From an uncultured Bacteroidales bacterium (GTDB lineage: Bacteria; Bacteroidota; Bacteroidia; Bacteroidales; P3): a DNA stretch of 48,776 nt. Each line of letters starts with the position of its first letter. Position 1 is the first letter of the stretch. Shown one piece after another: positions 9,836-18,533 of this stretch. Location of the stretch: NCBI GenBank assembly GCA_905235855.1, contig CAJONE010000007.1, positions 2,816 through 51,591 on the forward strand. Reading direction: 5' to 3'. Under the pieces are notes generated by a model. It saw only the letters and a program-made list of their open reading frames with translations. It made no database searches and had not been told where the DNA came from. Both the position numbers and the translations under genes were made by a program.

Positions 9836-10891
9836 ATGATTCATTTTCAACATCCCGACATACTTTACCTGCTCTTTGCAGTGCCGCTGCTGGCGTTGCT
9901 CTGGATATGGATTGAATACCGCAAGCGCAAGAAACTGCTTGAGTTTGCCGATCGCCCGATGTTTGGCCGACTCATACCCGACCAGTCCAAAGCTCGCCCG
10001 ATAATCAAGACAACACTGCTGCTTTTGTCTCTGGCTCTGCTCATAATCACGTGGGCCAACCCGCAAGTGGGCAGCAAAATGGTGCAGGGCGACCAAAAAG
10101 GCAGCGACGTGGCAATATGTCTCGACATCTCGAACAGCATGATGGCCGAGGACATACAGCCCAACCGCCTGGAACGAAGCAAGCGCATTGTGGCCAACCT
10201 GCTGAACGGACTTGGCGGCGACCGTGTATCGCTTGTGGTGTTTGCAGGCACCAGCTTTATCCAGATGCCTCTTACCAACGACTACAGTGCCACCAAGATG
10301 TTTCTCGACCAAGTGAGCTGCGACCTTATTGCAACGCAGGGCACGGCTATAGGCGATGCCATTGAGAAAGCAATGCGCACGTTCGGCTATGGCGACGAAG
10401 AAAAAACATGGGTCAAGAAAAACAGCCGTGCTATAATTGTCATCTCAGACGGTGAAAACTTCGAGGACGACGCCCGTTCGGCAGCCGCCAAGGCCTCATC
10501 GGAAGGCATCGTGGTATGCACCATAGGCATGGGCAGCGAAGAGGGCGCACCGATACCGAAATACACTAACGGAGTACGGACAGGATTCAAATACGACCGG
10601 TCGGGAAACACTATTACGACCCGTATGGACGAGCAAACCCTGAAAGAAATAGCACGTGCTGGTGACGGAGTGTATGTCAGAGCTGGCAACGTGAACGCCG
10701 GAATCGACAAAATACTCGACCGTATCGAACACCTGGAAAAGGACAATATGGGCAAGGCTATGTTTGCCGAATACGAGAGCCGCTACGCCTACCCGCTTCT
10801 CGCGGCACTGCTCTGCCTGCTGCTCGAAATCGCCATCTTTGAACGCACAAATCGTAAACTGAACCTCGACAAAATACTGAAACGCAAATGA
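9836..10891 (+). CDS. batB: BatB, membrane-anchored vWA protein
   Basis: 351 residues, same plan as BatA: two N-terminal spans (ILYLLFAVPLLALLWIWI and LLLLSLALLIITWA), a vWA domain, and a C-terminal span (PLLAALLCLLLEIAIF). The MIDAS motif is DISNS at 97-101, with the typical BatB asparagine in place of the glycine of DVSGS. The stretch after it (MMAEDIQPNRLERSKR) is closely parallel to that of BatA, which shows the two arose by duplication. The stop codon overlaps the batC start by 4 bp (ATGA), so translation of the two is probably coupled. Confidence 0.93.
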   Translation: MIHFQHPDILYLLFAVPLLALLWIWIEYRKRKKLLEFADRPMFGRLIPDQSKARPIIKTTLLLLSLALLIITWANPQVGSKMVQGDQKGSDVAICLDISNSMMAEDIQPNRLERSKRIVANLLNGLGGDRVSLVVFAGTSFIQMPLTNDYSATKMFLDQVSCDLIATQGTAIGDAIEKAMRTFGYGDEEKTWVKKNSRAIIVISDGENFEDDARSAAAKASSEGIVVCTIGMGSEEGAPIPKYTNGVRTGFKYDRSGNTITTRMDEQTLKEIARAGDGVYVRAGNVNAGIDKILDRIEHLEKDNMGKAMFAEYESRYAYPLLAALLCLLLEIAIFERTNRKLNLDKILKRK

Positions 10892-11658
10892 AGCGACTGT
10901 CCATTTACTTAATTGTTCTGGCACTGCCGCTTGCTCTGAATGCTCAGAACAGCACCGCACGCAAACTGTTGCGAGGCGGCAACAAGCAGTACAAAAAAGA
11001 GAAATACGACGATGCCGAAACCTCGTATAGAAAAGCCCTCTCTCAGGACTCCTCATCGAGCACCGCCCGCTACAACCTCGGCAACGCTCTTTACCGCAAG
11101 TCTGAAAAAATCAAAGACGAAGCCTACTATGACGATGCAGTAAAACAATACAGCGCCGCCATCGCCGACCCGAAAATAAGTGACAAAAACAAAAGCCACG
11201 CCTACCACAACCGCGGCAACAGTCACATGCAGAAAGGACTGCTGAACCAGCAACAGGGACAACAAGAATTCCAGCAAGCAATCGCCGACTATCAGGAAGC
11301 CCTGAAGATTGACCCCCGAAACAAGGACACGAAATACAACCTCTCCTTGGCCAAAAAACTTCTTGCCAAAACACAACAACAGCAAAACGGCGGTGGCGGA
11401 AGCGACAACAACGACAAGGACAAACAGCAGAATCAGCAGAACCAACAGAATCAGCAGAACCAGCAGGACCAGCAGCAGAACCAAAAAGAACAAAAAGAAC
11501 AAAACCAGCAACAGCAGCCGCAACAACAATCCGAACAACAGAAGAAAGATGCCGAAAGATTGCTGAAAGCCATGGAAAACAATGAGAAAAAAACCATGAA
11601 AGAACAACAGGCAAAGGCTGTGCAGGCTCAAAGTGCCCGAATTGAGAAAGACTGGTAA
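10888..11658 (+). CDS. batC: BatC, exported TPR protein with Gln/Asn-rich tail
   Basis: 256 residues. Signal peptide at 1-20 (ending ALNAQ). Residues 23-150 or so hold three TPR-like units, e.g. GNKQYKKEKYDDAETSYRKA and YNLGNALYRKS, then RNKDTKYNLSLAKKLL. The C-terminal third, from about residue 155 to 225, is low-complexity and made mostly of Q, N, K and E, in units such as QNQQNQQNQQ, before a short KDAERLLKAMENNEKK helix. BatC is a periplasmic protein in this system. The tail length is probably variable between strains because the codons are near-repeats (cagcagaac, caacagaat). Confidence 0.9.
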   Translation: MKRLSIYLIVLALPLALNAQNSTARKLLRGGNKQYKKEKYDDAETSYRKALSQDSSSSTARYNLGNALYRKSEKIKDEAYYDDAVKQYSAAIADPKISDKNKSHAYHNRGNSHMQKGLLNQQQGQQEFQQAIADYQEALKIDPRNKDTKYNLSLAKKLLAKTQQQQNGGGGSDNNDKDKQQNQQNQQNQQNQQDQQQNQKEQKEQNQQQQPQQQSEQQKKDAERLLKAMENNEKKTMKEQQAKAVQAQSARIEKDW

Positions 11659-11719
11659 CATCGGTTTTGGCACTGTCCGACCAAAAAGAGAACATGACAC
11701 ATAAAAACACCTCACTGAT

Positions 11720-14383
11720 TTGAAAAAAACATTCAAAATACTAACCCTACTGCTCGCATTGGCATTTGGCGTCAGCGCGCAGGAAATCCAACTTAATGCC
11801 CCCTCTACAGCATACGCCAACACACCCTTTCAAGTCAAAGTAATGGTTAGCGGCGGCGACTTCAGCGACTTCAGCGACCCCAAGTTCAACGGACTGAAAG
11901 TGCTCGGTCGCGGCAGTATGACACATATTGTAAACTGGAAAAAATCACAGGGCTACACCTACACCGTGATGGCCGAAAGCGAGGGAACTGTCACTATCGG
12001 AGCAGCCACCTGCACCATCGGTGGAAAACGCTACAGCACACAGCCGCAGCAAATCAAGATTGAGGCTGCAAAGCCACAACAGCAACAAAGCCGCCGAAGC
12101 CCATTCGGCAGTATCTTTGACGATGACGAGGAGGATCCGTTCGAAGCCATGCACAGACAAATGCAGCAGATGATGCAACAGATGGACCCCTACGCCGGAA
12201 CAGCGACAGCACCGCAGCAACCCACCTACGACCCCGCCGGAAAAAACGATGCCGATGCCATATTCGCAAAAATCAGCATCAACAAACCCAACCCGTACAA
12301 AGGCGAGCAGGTGATTATGACCTACAAAATATACACACGTATAGACTTCAATCTCACAAGCGGTTTCCACGCACCCGAAAAAAAGGGATTCTGGTCGGAA
12401 AACCTGCTGCTTGACCAAAAATACATCAAACCACAGCAAGAGGTAATCAACGGCAAGCGCTACATATCCTACGAACTGGGACGCGAAGCACTCTATGCAC
12501 AAGAGGACGGCAATCTGAAAATCGACGTGATGGACCTACCCATTCAGGCCGTATTCTACACATCGCAACCTATCAACATTGGGTTTTTCACCATTCAAGC
12601 CTCGCGTCCCGACCCACAGCAGATAACCCTCAAAACGAACCCGCTCAACGTGAAGGTCAAGCACCTGCCAAGCGGCGCACCCGACGGCTTTGACGGAGCC
12701 GTTGGCACGTTCGAAATCAGCGGCGGAGTGGATAAAGACAACACCCGCGTGAACGAGGCCATCACCTACACCCTCACCGTAAAGGGACAGGGCAACCTGA
12801 CACTGATTGACAACCCGTCGGTCTCTTTCCCGAACATATTCGAGGCCTACGACCCTGACGTGGAGGACAAAATCAACCGCAGTGCCAACGGCATCAGCGG
12901 AAGCCGCACATACAAATGGGTTCTGATACCGCGCAGCGAGGGCTCTTTTGAGATACCACAATTCAAGTTTGCCTACTTCGACCCGACGACTGGCAAATAC
13001 GAGACTCGAACTATCGACGCCCAGAAAATCACCGTCGAAAAAGGCGATCCGAAACTAATGCAGAATGCGTCGAGCGGCGACAACCACGGGGTTAGAGAGG
13101 ACATCAACTATATCAAGCCCTCGCTCACTCCAATCAAAAAAACGTCGCACACTTGGTTTTGGATTGTCGAGGCACTGATATTCGCTCTGGCGGTTGCAGG
13201 CTACCTCTTCTGGCGTAACCGCCAGGAGGCGAACAAGGACATTGCCGGAATGCGCCTGCGGCGAGCCACTCGCGAGGCCAAGAAACGTTTGCGCCGCGCC
13301 GAAAAACTTATGCAGTCGGGCAACGACGAGAAATTCTACGAAGAGATATACAAGGCCATATGGGGCTGCATAGCCGACAAGTTCAACATCTCACTGTCGA
13401 AACTCAGCAGCGACACCGTTCAGGATTGCATGGACGAAAAAGCTGTGCCGGAAGAGAGCCAGAACGTCATCAACGAAACGCTGAAAGAGGTTGACTTTGC
13501 CCGTTTCGCGCCAGGCGACCGCAGCCAAAAGAAACAATCCATCTACAACAAGGCTCTCGACATGATACGCACAATGAGTTTCGCATTAGCCCTAATGTTA
13601 ATCATGGTCGCCAACGCACAGGAGACTGGCACACCCGACAGCAGCGGATATGCCGCTTTCAACGGGCAAACCGAAAAACAGGCGCAAATCTCCACCCTTT
13701 TCGTCGAGGCCAATGCGGCCTATCGCGCTGCTCGCTATCAAGACGCTGCAGCCATATACCGCACACTTGTCGAAGAGGGCAACCGCAGCCACGAACTCTA
13801 CTACAACTATGCCAATTCGCTGTACCGCACATCCGACCTGCCCGAGGCGATACTCTATTACGAGAAAGCCCTACGGCTCAAACCAGGCGACCGCGAGACA
13901 AAAGAAAACCTCGCACTTGCCTACACCAAGATCTCGAACAACATCACCCCCGTGCCGAAACTTTTCGTCACACGCTGGCGCGACAACGCCGTGCGCAATC
14001 ACAGCACTGGCCTGTGGTTGACGTGGATTGCGATACTGACTGCTATGCTGGCCACAGCCGTGGTAGTCTTTCTGCTCACACCTGTCTACCGACTGCGCAA
14101 AGCAGCATTCTGGACAGGTATCGCTCTGGCTCTGGCTCTGCTGCCGATAATCTACCTTGCTATATCATCCAACCGATACTGGAACCATCCCAACGAAGCA
14201 ATTGTGATGACCACAGTGGTAGCCGTGAAAGGCTCGCCCGATGCAGGCAGCGTCGACAAATTCGAGCTTCACAGCGGCACAAAAGTAACCATCAGCGACA
14301 AAATAGACAACTGGACCAAAGTCGAAGCCGCCGACGGTAACACCGGCTGGCTGGAAAACAATCATCTTGAAAAAATCGAATAG
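11720..14383 (+). CDS. batD: BatD-BatE fusion protein (TTG start)
   Basis: 887 residues in a single frame. The start must be TTG at 11720: an in-frame stop lies at 11702-11704, the next ATG is about 40 codons in, and between them lies a clear signal peptide (TFKILTLLLALAFGVSAQ). Residues 21-475 are the periplasmic BatD domain, followed by a span from 479 (WFWIVEALIFALAVAGYLFW) and a cytoplasmic part ending around 614. At 615-635 the frame continues into MSFALALMLIMVANAQ, which looks like the signal peptide of a separate BatE. TPR units follow (EANAAYRAARYQDAAAIYRT), then two spans (from 764 and about 793) and a bacterial SH3 domain at the end (GWLENNHLEKIE). In Bacteroides batD and batE are separate genes. 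Internal ATGs at 13562 and 13574 could allow separate translation of BatE. Confidence 0.88.
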   Translation: MKKTFKILTLLLALAFGVSAQEIQLNAPSTAYANTPFQVKVMVSGGDFSDFSDPKFNGLKVLGRGSMTHIVNWKKSQGYTYTVMAESEGTVTIGAATCTIGGKRYSTQPQQIKIEAAKPQQQQSRRSPFGSIFDDDEEDPFEAMHRQMQQMMQQMDPYAGTATAPQQPTYDPAGKNDADAIFAKISINKPNPYKGEQVIMTYKIYTRIDFNLTSGFHAPEKKGFWSENLLLDQKYIKPQQEVINGKRYISYELGREALYAQEDGNLKIDVMDLPIQAVFYTSQPINIGFFTIQASRPDPQQITLKTNPLNVKVKHLPSGAPDGFDGAVGTFEISGGVDKDNTRVNEAITYTLTVKGQGNLTLIDNPSVSFPNIFEAYDPDVEDKINRSANGISGSRTYKWVLIPRSEGSFEIPQFKFAYFDPTTGKYETRTIDAQKITVEKGDPKLMQNASSGDNHGVREDINYIKPSLTPIKKTSHTWFWIVEALIFALAVAGYLFWRNRQEANKDIAGMRLRRATREAKKRLRRAEKLMQSGNDEKFYEEIYKAIWGCIADKFNISLSKLSSDTVQDCMDEKAVPEESQNVINETLKEVDFARFAPGDRSQKKQSIYNKALDMIRTMSFALALMLIMVANAQETGTPDSSGYAAFNGQTEKQAQISTLFVEANAAYRAARYQDAAAIYRTLVEEGNRSHELYYNYANSLYRTSDLPEAILYYEKALRLKPGDRETKENLALAYTKISNNITPVPKLFVTRWRDNAVRNHSTGLWLTWIAILTAMLATAVVVFLLTPVYRLRKAAFWTGIALALALLPIIYLAISSNRYWNHPNEAIVMTTVVAVKGSPDAGSVDKFELHSGTKVTISDKIDNWTKVEAADGNTGWLENNHLEKIE

Positions 14384-14418
14384 CGTGCAGCTTTCCTTTT
14401 TCATAACACCTATTTCGT

Positions 14419-14835
14419 ATGACAATTGCACAACATGACGGCATAGTAACCAAGTCAGCGAACGGCACGGTGACGATTAACATAAAGTCGCATTCGGCGT
14501 GCGCCTCGTGCGAAGCTCACGGCAAATGCGGTTTTGCCGAAAGCAAGGACAAGGAGATTTCAATCCGAACCTCCGACTGGCAAAACTACCAAACCGGAGA
14601 CCATGTAGTGGTGGGCATCAACAAAGGTCTTGGACTTAAGGCTGCTGCAATAGCATACATACTGCCGGGCGTGATTATGGTAGTGCTGTTCGCCGTGCTG
14701 AACAACTTCCTTAACGACCTTTGGAGCGCGGCAGCGACCATCGGCTTTGTTGCCCTGTACTGGTGCGTTCTGGCTCTGTTTGGCAAACGACTGCAACGCC
14801 AGTTCACATTCCAGCTCAAGAAAGGTGAGCAATAA
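14419..14835 (+). CDS. rseC: RseC/MucC-family membrane protein
   Basis: 138 residues. The N-terminal part has a cysteine cluster, SACASCEAHGKCGF (residues 26-40), characteristic of RseC/MucC proteins. Two hydrophobic spans follow (AAAIAYILPGVIMVVLFAVL and AAATIGFVALYWCVLALF). In E. coli RseC acts on sigma-E signalling and with Rsx in SoxR reduction; in Bacteroidota it usually sits just before rnfB/rnfC. Here no rnf gene follows, and a new promoter and an unrelated glycosyltransferase come next. It begins 35 bp after the BatD-BatE ORF, so it may be the last gene of that transcript. The function in this organism is inferred from family only. Confidence 0.8.
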   Translation: MTIAQHDGIVTKSANGTVTINIKSHSACASCEAHGKCGFAESKDKEISIRTSDWQNYQTGDHVVVGINKGLGLKAAAIAYILPGVIMVVLFAVLNNFLNDLWSAAATIGFVALYWCVLALFGKRLQRQFTFQLKKGEQ

Positions 14836-14974
14836 GAAACCGCACCACGCCGCCACAAAACAATGGCACAACACTGTCGGAACAAAAACACAAGCCGCTC
14901 ATTCCAGACACGCCTATCCAATTCCAAGCCAGCGTGAAAACACGTGTCAAGCCTCGCAATTAACTTTTTTTTAG

Positions 14975-14982
14975 TACTTTTG
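14975..14982 (+). promoter_or_regulatory. -7 box of promoter for the glycosyltransferase gene
   Basis: TACTTTTG matches the Bacteroidota -7 consensus TAnnTTTG and lies 56 bp upstream of the ATG at 15039. No good TTTG -33 element is visible at the usual distance, so the call rests on the -7 box and the AT-rich upstream run (14959-14974). Confidence 0.55.
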
Positions 14983-15038
14983 CGGTTATATTAAGTATAT
15001 GGCGTTTCACCACACCATAACAAACGAAAGCTCGATAA

Positions 15039-15764
15039 ATGTCTAATTATTTAGTTGTTACACCCACCTATAACGAAAAAGAGAATATCGAGCGGGTTAT
15101 CCGCAAGGTGCTGTCTCTGCCGATTGGAGCCAACATGCTTATAGTCGAGGACAACTCGCCAGACGGCACAGCGACAATAGTAAAACGCCTGATGCAAGAA
15201 TTCCCCGAACGTCTTTTCATATTGGAGCGCAAAGGGAAACTGGGGCTTGGCACCGCATACCTGACAGGATTTGATTGGGCACTGCAACACGGGTACGACT
15301 ATGTGTGCGAGATGGATGCCGACTTTTCGCACAACCCCGACGACCTGCCACGCATGTTCGAGGCCTGCGAGAGCGGCAAAGGCGATGTGGTTATCGGCTC
15401 ACGCTATGTGGACGGAAAAATCAGTGTGGTGAACTGGCCCATGGGCCGCCTCATCATGTCGTACTACGCTTCTGTTTACGTGCGGACTGTTACGGGTATG
15501 AAAGTTTTCGATGCCACGGCCGGATTCGTGTGCTACAGCCGCAAGGTGCTGGAACGTATAAAGTTCGACAAAGTGAAATTCGTGGGCTACGCCTTCCAGA
15601 TAGAGATGAAATACACTGCCTCGAAACTGGGTTTCCACATCCACGAGATTCCGATAGTGTTCACCGACCGCGTACTGGGCGAGAGCAAGATGAGCATGAG
15701 AATATTCAAGGAGGCCTTCTTCGGAGTTTTCTCGTTGCGATTCAGAAACTGGAAAAAATATTAG
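15039..15764 (+). CDS. Polyprenol-phosphate mannosyltransferase-like GT2 glycosyltransferase
   Basis: 241 residues, a typical length for the DPM1-like branch of glycosyltransferase family 2. It should transfer a hexose from a nucleotide sugar to polyprenyl phosphate on the cytoplasmic face of the membrane. Motifs: VVTPTYNEKENI at the N-terminus (nucleotide binding), EDNSPDGTA around residue 37-46, EMDADFSHNPDDLP around 96-109 (metal-binding DxD) and GSRYVDG around 126. There is no C-terminal membrane span, unlike GtrB-type enzymes. The acceptor and sugar cannot be read from the sequence. It stands alone after a promoter, 80 bp before the peptidase gene. Confidence 0.88.
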   Translation: MSNYLVVTPTYNEKENIERVIRKVLSLPIGANMLIVEDNSPDGTATIVKRLMQEFPERLFILERKGKLGLGTAYLTGFDWALQHGYDYVCEMDADFSHNPDDLPRMFEACESGKGDVVIGSRYVDGKISVVNWPMGRLIMSYYASVYVRTVTGMKVFDATAGFVCYSRKVLERIKFDKVKFVGYAFQIEMKYTASKLGFHIHEIPIVFTDRVLGESKMSMRIFKEAFFGVFSLRFRNWKKY

Positions 15765-15844
15765 CCAACCCAACCATTTTTCGACTGAAATAGGCAATCG
15801 CGGTCTTTGTCAATTATATTTTACCACAAAAAAACCATTAATCC

Positions 15845-17827
15845 ATGAAAAAATACATAGCCCTAATCGCGGTGATTCTGGCTGCCGCAAACGCATATTC
15901 ACAGAACAAAACGCTCGACTGGTCGCAGCTTATGGACTACAAACTCTATCCGCAGCAGACAATGCGCGGATTCGTTTTTAAGGGCACAAGCGTGATTTAC
16001 ACGCAATACGGCCAACACCTGCTGTTTGACGGAAAGGAGGAGCGGCAACTCACCGAAGAAGAAGAGGAGTACTACAGCGACCAGACACGCAAAACTGAGA
16101 ACACGCGCGCAAAAACCAAGGACGGCGACCTGTATGTGGACAACAAGCTGGTCGATACGGCCGACGGCTACAACGTGGTACTGGGAGAAAGCGTACACCG
16201 CAACGAATTCGGCATTGCCGGAGGCCTTTTCTGGTCGCCCAAAGGCAACCGTCTGGCGTTTTACCGTATGGACCAGAGCATGGTTAAAGACTACCCGATA
16301 GTGAACACCTCCGTTCGCGAGGCCGAAACCAAACCCATAAAGTACCCCATGGCAGGCATGAAAAGCCACGAAGTGACAATTGGAGTGTATAACTGCATGA
16401 CCATGAAACTGCTCTATCTGCAAACCCGCAAAGACAACTCGCTCGAAGAACGCGAAATGTATCTCACAAACATAGCATGGAGTCCTGACGAAAAACACAT
16501 ATACCTGGCAAAAATCAACCGTGCACAAAACCACATGTGGTTCGAACGTTATGACGCCACTACCGGAAAACTCGAAAAAGTGCTTTTCGAGGAACAAAAC
16601 GATCGTTATGTGGAACCGACCGACGCGATGATATTCACGCCGCGCGGCGACCAGTTTCTCTGGTATTCGATGCGCGACGGATACAAACATCTGTACCTTT
16701 ACAACACCGACGGCAAACTGATAAGGCAGGTTACAAAAGGCAATTTTGAAGTCGAGGGCTTCATAGACTTCGACAAGTCGGGCGAAAACATATTTGTCTA
16801 CGCCAACAAAGACAACCCGGTAGGGCGCGACGCATACCGCGTAAACCTGAAAAGCGGCAAGATGCAATGCCTCACCGCACCTAACAACGGCAAACCATAC
16901 GGAACTCACACCATCGTGCTGAACGATAGCCGCACACACTATGTCGACATTTGGAGCAGCGTGGAGATGCCATTGAGAGCCGATTACCGCGCCGTCGACG
17001 CAAAAGCCCCACTCAAAACCCTCTACACCGCAGACAATCCCTTAGAGAAATACGACCTGCCATCATACCACATCGGCACCATCAAGGCCGCCGACGGCAA
17101 AACCGACCTCTACTACCGTCTCGTTACCCCGCCTGCCATGAAACAAGGCAAAAAATATCCGACCCTGATCTACGTTTATGGCGGCCCCCACTCGCAATTG
17201 GTGACCGACAGCTGGATGGCAGGCGCAAACCTGTATTTCACTTTCCTCGCCCAACAGGGCTACGTGGTGTTTACATTGGACAACCGCGGCACCGACAACC
17301 GTGGCTTTGAATTTGAGAGCTGCACCCACCGGCATCTCGGACAGATTGAGCTGGCCGACCAGATGGAAGGAGTGAAATTTCTACAAAGCCTCCCCTATGT
17401 GGACCAAGAACGAATAGGGGTTGAAGGGTGGAGCTTCGGCGGCTTTATGACAGTGACAATGAAACTGGCACATCCCGAAATATTCAAGGTGGGATGTGCG
17501 GGCGGCCCAGTTATTGACTGGAAATGGTATGAGATAATGTACGGCGAACGATATATGGACACCCCACAGGAAAACGCCGAAGGTTACGCAGAAACCTCGC
17601 TTCTCGACAAAGCCAAAGACCTCGACGGAAAACTGCTCATAATACACGGATGCGAGGACAACACCGTTGTATGGCAGCACTCTCTCGAATTTATCGAGCG
17701 CTGCATAAACAATCTCAAACAGGTGGACTATTTCGTATATCCTCACCACGAACACAACGTGCGCGGACGCGAACGCACACACCTCTACAAGAAGATGTTC
17801 GACTATTACGAAGACAACCTGAAATAA
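15845..17827 (+). CDS. S9 prolyl oligopeptidase, dipeptidyl peptidase IV family, exported
   Basis: 660 residues. The signal peptide ends ANAYSQ at about residue 20. An N-terminal DPP-IV beta-propeller occupies roughly 80-410 and an alpha/beta-hydrolase domain 430-660. The catalytic Ser is S530 in GWSFGGF, the Asp is D605 in HGCEDN and the His is H637 in HHEHNVRGRE. The segment VYGGPHSQLVTDSW forms the oxyanion-side loop. Family members cut X-Pro (and sometimes X-Ala) dipeptides from peptide N-termini in the periplasm or at the cell surface and help asaccharolytic or protein-using growth. It is shorter than the roughly 720-residue Porphyromonas DPP-IV, but all three catalytic residues are present. 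Confidence 0.92.
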   Translation: MKKYIALIAVILAAANAYSQNKTLDWSQLMDYKLYPQQTMRGFVFKGTSVIYTQYGQHLLFDGKEERQLTEEEEEYYSDQTRKTENTRAKTKDGDLYVDNKLVDTADGYNVVLGESVHRNEFGIAGGLFWSPKGNRLAFYRMDQSMVKDYPIVNTSVREAETKPIKYPMAGMKSHEVTIGVYNCMTMKLLYLQTRKDNSLEEREMYLTNIAWSPDEKHIYLAKINRAQNHMWFERYDATTGKLEKVLFEEQNDRYVEPTDAMIFTPRGDQFLWYSMRDGYKHLYLYNTDGKLIRQVTKGNFEVEGFIDFDKSGENIFVYANKDNPVGRDAYRVNLKSGKMQCLTAPNNGKPYGTHTIVLNDSRTHYVDIWSSVEMPLRADYRAVDAKAPLKTLYTADNPLEKYDLPSYHIGTIKAADGKTDLYYRLVTPPAMKQGKKYPTLIYVYGGPHSQLVTDSWMAGANLYFTFLAQQGYVVFTLDNRGTDNRGFEFESCTHRHLGQIELADQMEGVKFLQSLPYVDQERIGVEGWSFGGFMTVTMKLAHPEIFKVGCAGGPVIDWKWYEIMYGERYMDTPQENAEGYAETSLLDKAKDLDGKLLIIHGCEDNTVVWQHSLEFIERCINNLKQVDYFVYPHHEHNVRGRERTHLYKKMFDYYEDNLK

Positions 17828-17875
17828 CCACATGTTCACCATACCCATATAGACACACACTAACAATCAACTGTC

Positions 17876-18499
17876 ATGTTTACAGGTATAATAGAAACCA
17901 CCGCACGGGTGATAAAAATCGAAAAAGAGAACACAAACTACCACTTTACACTTGAAGTGCCGTTTGCCGACGAACTGTCAATCGACCAAAGTATGGCTCA
18001 TGACGGATGCTGCCTCACCGTGGTAAAAACAGACAAAGAGAAAAAACAATACGTGGTCACCGCAATGGACGAGACGATGCTTAAAACAAACCTCGGCACA
18101 TGGAAACCCGGCACAGAGGTGAACGTGGAACGCTCGATGCGTATGGACGGGCGTTTCGACGGCCATATAGTGCAGGGACACGTCGACCAGACGGCCAAGT
18201 GCACCAAAGTTGTGGACGACAACGGCAGCTGGCGCTTTTATTTTGAATACGACACCAAGAATGCACCCTCGATAACAGTGCCGAAAGGGAGCATCTCAAT
18301 TAACGGTGTTAGCCTCACCGTGGTCGACAGCGAGCCTGGCATGTTCTCTGTAGCCATAATACCCTATACCTACAAGGTCACGAATTTCCACAATTTCGTA
18401 CCAGGCAGCATCGTCAACATCGAATTCGATGTGTTCGGTAAATATGTCCAGCGACTACTGGAGGAGTATATAAAGCAAGGAGTGGTAAATGTGCGCTAA
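17876..18499 (+). CDS. ribE: Riboflavin synthase, alpha subunit
   Basis: 207 residues. It catalyses the dismutation of two 6,7-dimethyl-8-ribityllumazine molecules to riboflavin. The N-terminus MFTGIIE is diagnostic. Two lumazine-binding barrels are visible, the first over residues 1-97 (with MAHDGCCLTVV) and the second from 98 (HIVQGHVDQTAK, then SISINGVSLTVV). A C-terminal helix (KYVQRLLEEYI) allows trimer formation. It lies 48 bp after the peptidase gene and 34 bp before glmS, so a common transcript is likely. No FMN riboswitch fold is visible in the 48-bp leader. Confidence 0.97.
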   Translation: MFTGIIETTARVIKIEKENTNYHFTLEVPFADELSIDQSMAHDGCCLTVVKTDKEKKQYVVTAMDETMLKTNLGTWKPGTEVNVERSMRMDGRFDGHIVQGHVDQTAKCTKVVDDNGSWRFYFEYDTKNAPSITVPKGSISINGVSLTVVDSEPGMFSVAIIPYTYKVTNFHNFVPGSIVNIEFDVFGKYVQRLLEEYIKQGVVNVR

Positions 18500-18533
18500 C
18501 CTGTCGTCAGTAACTCACAATTCGTAAATAACC

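Noticed and set aside
18500-18533. glmS ribozyme or FMN riboswitch before glmS or ribE
   Set aside because: The leaders are 34 and 48 bp, too short for either RNA, and show no conserved core.
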